From NCBI GenBank assembly GCA_002422745.1, contig DITH01000139.1, positions 1-8,030 of the forward strand: 8,030 bases of DNA. The letters are read 5' to 3'. The position numbers were made by a program, and so were the translations under genes. The notes under the pieces were generated by a model that made no database searches, was not told the DNA's origin, and was given only the letters and a program-made list of their open reading frames with translations. This DNA comes from Alphaproteobacteria bacterium UBA6189 (GTDB taxonomy: Bacteria; Pseudomonadota; Alphaproteobacteria; Rickettsiales; UBA3002). Shown piece by piece: positions 6,070 through 8,030 of this stretch; the first letter of the stretch is position 1; each line of letters starts with the position of its first letter.

Positions 6070-6534
6070 ATGCCGACCCATTCCGAAATTCGCCATTCGC
6101 CTTACAGCCCGCGCCAGATTTATGATCTGGTGGTGGATATTGAGCGCTATCCGGAATTTCTGCCCTGGTGCCGCGGCGCACGCGTGCTCGATCGGCAGGC
6201 CGAGCATTTTGTAGGCGAACTTATTATCAGCTTCAGCCATTTGACGGAGCGTTACGCGTCGAAGGTGACGCCGAAGGCACCGCCTACTCCAGCCGATGAA
6301 GGCTCGATTGAGGTCGAGCTGGTGAACGGGCCGTTTCATCACCTCTTCAACCATTGGCGTTTTGTGCCGACGGCAGAGGGAGGCACGGAGATTCATTTCG
6401 CCGTGGATTTCCAGTTCAAATCGAAATGGCTCGACAAATTGATCGGCGGTTTTTTTAGCCGCGCCATCGAGAAAATGGGCCGCGCCTTTGTGGAACGCGC
6501 CGATGCCCTGTACGGCCCTTCGTCGCACGCTTGA
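6070..6534 (+). CDS. Coq10/RatA-family START-domain protein, 154 residues
   Basis: Single-domain START/SRPBCC protein. Signature segments are YSPRQIYDLVVDIERYPEFL followed by PWC (12-34), EVELVNGPFHHLFNHWRF (81-98), VDFQFKSKWLDKLIGGFF (112-129) and MGRAFVERADALYG (136-149). Members include mitochondrial Coq10, which binds ubiquinone and supports respiration, and E. coli RatA, reported to interfere with ribosome subunit joining. Databases often label this group a RatA family toxin, but linkage to lipA in alphaproteobacteria and resemblance to Coq10 make a ubiquinone or lipid role more likely here. No antitoxin-like partner is adjacent. The ATG at 6070-6072 is chosen because it gives the usual N terminus; a TTG at 6061 would overlap the end of lipA. 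With only two bases after the lipA stop and no clear Shine-Dalgarno site, it is probably coupled to lipA. Confidence 0.93.
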   Translation: MPTHSEIRHSPYSPRQIYDLVVDIERYPEFLPWCRGARVLDRQAEHFVGELIISFSHLTERYASKVTPKAPPTPADEGSIEVELVNGPFHHLFNHWRFVPTAEGGTEIHFAVDFQFKSKWLDKLIGGFFSRAIEKMGRAFVERADALYGPSSHA

Positions 6535-6559
6535 CGCAACCACATTTCTTTTTTATGCG
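6531..6559 (+). promoter_or_regulatory. Candidate promoter for the 45-residue micro-gene
   Basis: TTGACG (6531-6536), overlapping the stop codon of the preceding gene, is followed after 17 bases by TATGCG (6554-6559). The -35 is near perfect and the -10 is weak. Use of this site would give a leader of about 50 bases before the ATG at 6616. Read-through from lipA is the alternative. Confidence 0.32.
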
Positions 6560-6604
6560 GGCGCCACTATTTCTTGGACACGGCATGCGACAGTTTCACT
6601 TTTT

Positions 6605-6610
6605 AGGAGG
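6605..6610 (+). promoter_or_regulatory. Strong Shine-Dalgarno site for the 45-residue micro-gene
   Basis: AGGAGG matches the 16S rRNA anti-Shine-Dalgarno fully and lies 5 bases before the ATG at 6616. It is the strongest ribosome site in the window and the main reason to call the short reading frame that follows. Confidence 0.85.
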
Positions 6611-6615
6611 CTATA

Positions 6616-6753
6616 ATGCCAACCAACCAACAGAACAAACCGCAATCCCAACAACAGCCGCAGCCGAACAAGTCGAATCTCGGCAACAAGCAGCCGAGCC
6701 AGAATCGCGATCAGCGTGAGCGCTCGGACAGCCAGTTCGGCAGCAACGCGTAG
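6616..6753 (+). CDS. Gln/Asn-rich micro-protein, 45 residues, function unknown
   Basis: A short reading frame beginning MPTNQQNKPQSQQQPQPNKS and ending QRERSDSQFGSNA. Of 45 residues, 11 are Gln and 7 Asn, with many Pro and Ser and only two large hydrophobics (Leu22, Phe41), so it should be disordered and soluble. There is no signal peptide, membrane segment or Cys. Evidence for reality is strong for its size: AGGAGG 5 bases before the ATG, a candidate promoter at 6531-6559, and a strong terminator starting 18 bases after the stop. I do not recognise the family. The composition recalls small hydrophilic stress-related or RNA-associated proteins, but that is only resemblance. The longer overlapping frame at 6531-6719 lacks a ribosome site and looks spurious. 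It may be co-transcribed with lipA and the Coq10-like gene. Confidence 0.75.
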   Translation: MPTNQQNKPQSQQQPQPNKSNLGNKQPSQNRDQRERSDSQFGSNA

Positions 6754-6770
6754 TTCCGATTGCGCTAAAG

Positions 6771-6800
6771 GAAGAGGCCCTCACTAGGGCCTCTTTTTTT
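6771..6800 (+). terminator. Strong Rho-independent terminator after the micro-gene
   Basis: AGAGGCCC (6773-6780), loop TCACTA, GGGCCTCT (6787-6794), followed by an uninterrupted T-run to 6800; A-T pairing extends the stem by another base pair or so. This closes the lipA / Coq10-like / micro-gene unit. Confidence 0.9.
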
Positions 6801-6972
6801 GCCTGCTTTGCAACCGTAGCGCGCATTGGCTGGCCTGTGCCGTATGGAATCTTTATGTAGGCGGAACGACATTGATAAAATAGGGAAATTGCATTTAACT
6901 ATACGCAATGAAAAACAAGCAATTGCATGGGACGACCTATCGTTCGGCGAACGCAAGCAGCGGAGTTAAAGC
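6801..6972 (+). promoter_or_regulatory. Upstream region of the MHYT histidine kinase
   Basis: A 172-base gap with no reading frame I would call. It is A+T-rich around 6860-6930. An octamer AATTGCAT occurs twice as an exact direct repeat (6887-6894 and 6921-6928), and the first copy also forms an inverted ATTGC/GCAAT pair with 6905-6909. A -35-like TTGATA (6872-6877) lies 17 bases before a poor -10 (TTAACT), so the promoter is uncertain. A 5-bp hairpin, CGTTC/GAACG (6941-6953), lies 8 bases before the GGAG site of the kinase. Confidence 0.35.
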
Positions 6973-8030
6973 ATGCTAGAACGATGGTTCATCTTTGGAG
7001 AACTACCCATCAACCAGCTTAACGGCTGGCATGACTGGCCGTTACAGATTCTCTCCTTCGCCCTGTGCGTCCTCACAAGCTATGTCGCACTGAATATCGC
7101 CGGTTTTCTGCGCCGCGAATCGGTAGCGCAAGGACAGTGGTTCTGGATCACGGCAGGCGGTATTGCGCTTGGGGTCGGGCTTTGGGCCAAGCAGTTCACC
7201 GGCATGCTGGCCTACCATTACGAGATGGAGCACCATTTCGTCATCGCCACTCTTATTATCGGCATGGCGCTCTCCATGCTCGTGGCCACCGCCCTCTATT
7301 ACCTTATTCGCGGGGCGATTCACGTTCGCCGTATCGCATGGGCGGCGCCATTAATCGGCCTGGGTTTTTCCAGCATCCAATACATCAATATGCAGGGCAT
7401 GGCGATTCCTGCGGCCTTGAGCTATATTTCCACCTGGTTTTTGGGGTCGCTGGTGTTTGGCGGGCTGGTTGCAGCGGCGCTGATGCGCCTGGCAAAGCAC
7501 CCTACCCTCTACCATCCGCGCAGTTTCCGCTTCAAGCTACAGGCGGCCATCCTGTTATCCATTCTCATTTCCGCCATGCACTATTGCGGGCTCAAGGCCA
7601 CGGTGCTGGTACCGTTTGCCGAAGGACGGATGGGCCCCGATTACGATGCAATCAATGTATTGCTCGGGTACGGCATCGGCATTCTCACCACGCTCATTTT
7701 AGGATTGGCACTGGCAGCGATCAACCTCAACCAGCGGCTGATGGAACATTTAAAGCATCAGGTGGCTTTGCGCACCGAACAGTTAGCCCGCAATGCCGAA
7801 GAGCTCCAATTGGCCAAGGAGCAGGCCGAAGAAGCCAGCCTGGCCAAGACAGAGTTTCTGGCTAATATGAGCCATGAGATTCGCACTCCCATGAGCGGGG
7901 TGATCGGCAATGTCCAACTGTTGCGTTTCAGCAACCTGAGCGGAGAACATGCGCGGCTTCTTGAAAATATAGAAGCCGATGCAAAAACCCTGGTGGAGCT
8001 GATCAACGACATTCTTGATATTTCCAAGAT
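6973..8030 (+). CDS. MHYT-type membrane sensor histidine kinase, N-terminal part (runs off right edge)
   Basis: The first 352 codons of a two-component sensor kinase. The ATG at 6973 has GGAG 7 bases upstream (6962-6965). Residues about 24-250 form seven likely membrane helices, roughly 24-46, 56-76, 90-112, 121-143, 150-172, 188-207 and 228-250. Motif positions at helix ends match the MHYT sensor domain, a predicted metal or redox/gas sensor: the third motif is near canonical, MHYCGL (202-207), while the first, KQFTGM (73-78), and second, IQYINM (135-140), have Gln in place of His. A charged coiled-coil linker (about 252-293) leads to a HisKA domain with the H-box [18 protein letters not shown] (295-312) and phosphoacceptor His301. 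The [10 protein letters not shown] form is typical of hybrid kinases, so ATPase and receiver domains probably follow outside the window. The terminator upstream makes it a separate unit. Its partner and signal are unknown. Confidence 0.9.
   Translation, partial: MLERWFIFGELPINQLNGWHDWPLQILSFALCVLTSYVALNIAGFLRRESVAQGQWFWITAGGIALGVGLWAKQFTGMLAYHYEMEHHFVIATLIIGMALSMLVATALYYLIRGAIHVRRIAWAAPLIGLGFSSIQYINMQGMAIPAALSYISTWFLGSLVFGGLVAAALMRLAKHPTLYHPRSFRFKLQAAILLSILISAMHYCGLKATVLVPFAEGRMGPDYDAINVLLGYGIGILTTLILGLALAAINLNQRLMEHLKHQVALRTEQLARNAEELQLAKEQAEEASLAKTEFLANMSHEIRTPMSGVIGNVQLLRFSNLSGEHARLLENIEADAKTLVELINDILDISK

Noticed and set aside
6531..6719. 62-codon frame overlapping the micro-gene
   Set aside because: No ribosome site of its own and its start overlaps the preceding stop; the AGGAGG at 6605-6610 is positioned for the 45-codon frame instead.
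7065..7865. 266-codon open frame on the plus strand in another frame
   Set aside because: Overlaps the kinase gene, whose membrane helices and HisKA motif are in a different frame; the His/Arg/Gly-rich product is a shadow.
1..8030. Defence island, prophage, integrase or tRNA genes
   Set aside because: I saw no recombinase, phage, nuclease or restriction motifs and no tRNA cloverleaf; the recognised genes are core housekeeping and signalling genes.

Overview
The window looks like chromosomal DNA from an alphaproteobacterium that I cannot place further. The evidence is the following: a single long bifunctional Rel/SpoT-type (p)ppGpp enzyme beside rpoZ, the start of pdxJ close by, and lipA followed at once by a Coq10/RatA-type START protein, an arrangement I know from alphaproteobacteria. 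Most genes have fairly high G+C. Two stretches holding unrecognised genes are visibly more A+T-rich.

Left half, all transcribed right to left (minus strand): rpoZ (4094-4474), a 167-base gap with a strong terminator hairpin flanked by two inverted copies of a palindromic repeat, rel (1776-3926) with its own terminator, then an unrecognised two-gene unit. That unit encodes a 393-residue helical, tail-anchored-looking protein (481-1662) and a 106-residue protein with one membrane segment (157-477), and it ends in its own terminator. The first 22 codons of pdxJ (1-67) run off the left edge. Upstream of rpoZ, on the same strand, is a 153-residue unrecognised gene (4552-5013). A shared upstream region of about 100 bases separates it from the divergent lipA.

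Right half, all plus strand: lipA (5117-6067), a Coq10/RatA-like gene starting two bases after the lipA stop (6070-6534), a 45-residue Gln/Asn-rich micro-gene with a near-perfect Shine-Dalgarno site (6616-6753), a strong terminator (6771-6800), a 172-base gap, and a membrane histidine kinase with a degenerate MHYT sensor (6973 to beyond the right edge).

Functionally the window combines core metabolism (pyridoxal phosphate and lipoate synthesis, a probable ubiquinone-related START protein), transcription and stringent response (omega subunit and Rel), one signal-transduction kinase, and four genes I could not name. I found no convincing defence system, CRISPR array, tRNA or rRNA, integrase or transposase. 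The least explained parts are the rel-pdxJ insertion with a 7-4-7 direct repeat upstream, the Gln/Asn-rich micro-gene, and the MHYT kinase with altered motif residues. Promoter calls are by eye and tentative.
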